DNA from: Oceanobacillus bengalensis
Lineage (GTDB): Bacteria > Bacillota > Bacilli > Bacillales > Amphibacillaceae
Length of the DNA stretch: 32,648 bases
Direction of reading: 5' to 3'
Assembly: GCF_003628445.1 (NCBI RefSeq)
Contig: NZ_RBZO01000038.1
Coordinates: 1-32,648, forward strand
Below the pieces are notes generated by a model. That model worked only from the letters and a program-made list of their open reading frames with translations. It had not been told where the DNA came from and made no database searches. How positions within the stretch are numbered: position 1 is the first letter of the stretch; each line of letters opens with the position of its first letter. Positions 32,556 to 32,648 of this stretch are shown here, one piece after another. A program made the position numbers and the translations under genes.

Positions 32556-32648
32556 GCTTGTACTCTCAAGATCAATAAAGAATTATGAATGCCAATACTC
32601 AACGGAGCTATCAAGAATGAAATAGAGCAAGATTCTCATGAAATGAAC
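32556..32648. repeat. Second copy of the 51-bp repeat family (leader plus first unit)
   Basis: This segment aligns without gaps to 26151-26243, with about six differences in 93 bases, in the same orientation. It includes the leader (AATAAAGAATTATGAATGC, ACTCAACGGAGCTATCAA) and the start of the first repeat unit, and runs off the window end. The two copies flank the ATPase-codBA region as direct repeats 6.4 kb apart. Confidence 0.88.

Overview
The window is low-GC DNA from an endospore-forming member of the Bacillaceae. An Oceanobacillus/Virgibacillus-type genus is my guess from gene content and codon style, but the genus cannot be fixed from sequence reading alone. Spore-forming habit is supported by two SspH-type small acid-soluble spore protein genes, a CwlC-like mother-cell amidase with no signal peptide, and a small Asn-rich coat-like protein. 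Most of the window is ordinary chromosomal housekeeping and transport genes in short operons. Several well-preserved regulatory RNAs and operators, and several families of dispersed or tandem repeats, fill the gaps.

Layout. 1-240: the 3' tail of a group II intron (domains V and VI), running directly into a 21-bp tandem repeat. 250-4018 (minus): potABCD spermidine/putrescine ABC importer. 4158-5420 (minus): SpoIID/LytB-type protein. 5555-5870: imperfect-palindrome repeat A. 5998-8432 (plus): a TetR regulator behind a promoter carrying three identical-type palindromic operators, an Spx/MgsR-like protein with only one cysteine of the CxxC switch, a small unknown protein and a coiled-coil protein. 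8555-8768: repeat B. 8839-10014: alanine racemase. 10062-12954 (minus): sspH, a coat-like gene, then a three-gene operon of two DUF1538 membrane proteins and a double PII protein. 13211-14425 (plus): two tandem NADPH-dependent FMN reductases. 14584-15051 (minus): two very small genes (SspH-like, DUF4023-like). 15217-17096: HAD phosphatase, general stress protein 26-like protein and, on minus, CwlC-like amidase. 17352-20218 (plus): MFS exporter, aromatic acid exporter-like protein, 46-residue basic protein. 20222-20456: repeat C. 20465-21518 (minus): LrgA/LrgB pair. 21599-25541 (plus): PhoP-box promoter and pstSCAB phosphate importer. 25621-26070 (minus): GtrA-like protein. 26151-26460: 51-bp tandem repeat. 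26683-29602: manganese riboswitch (yybP-ykoY) and P-type cation ATPase. 29641-32425: promoter, PyrR-type attenuator and codBA. 32556-end: a second copy of the 51-bp repeat family.

How the parts work together. Nutrient uptake is heavily represented (polyamines, phosphate, cytosine), and the phosphate and cytosine operons carry readable controls: PhoP boxes for pst and a PyrR attenuator for codBA. The cation ATPase sits behind a Mn2+-sensing riboswitch whose closing helix overlaps a terminator arm, so the pump should be made when Mn2+ is high. The least described system is the DUF1538-DUF1538-PII operon. Two half-size membrane proteins with the same signature motifs are translationally coupled to a protein with two PII-like lobes, which suggests a PII-gated transporter or channel of unknown substrate.

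All gene calls come from reading protein motifs and comparing with remembered families. No database search was run.
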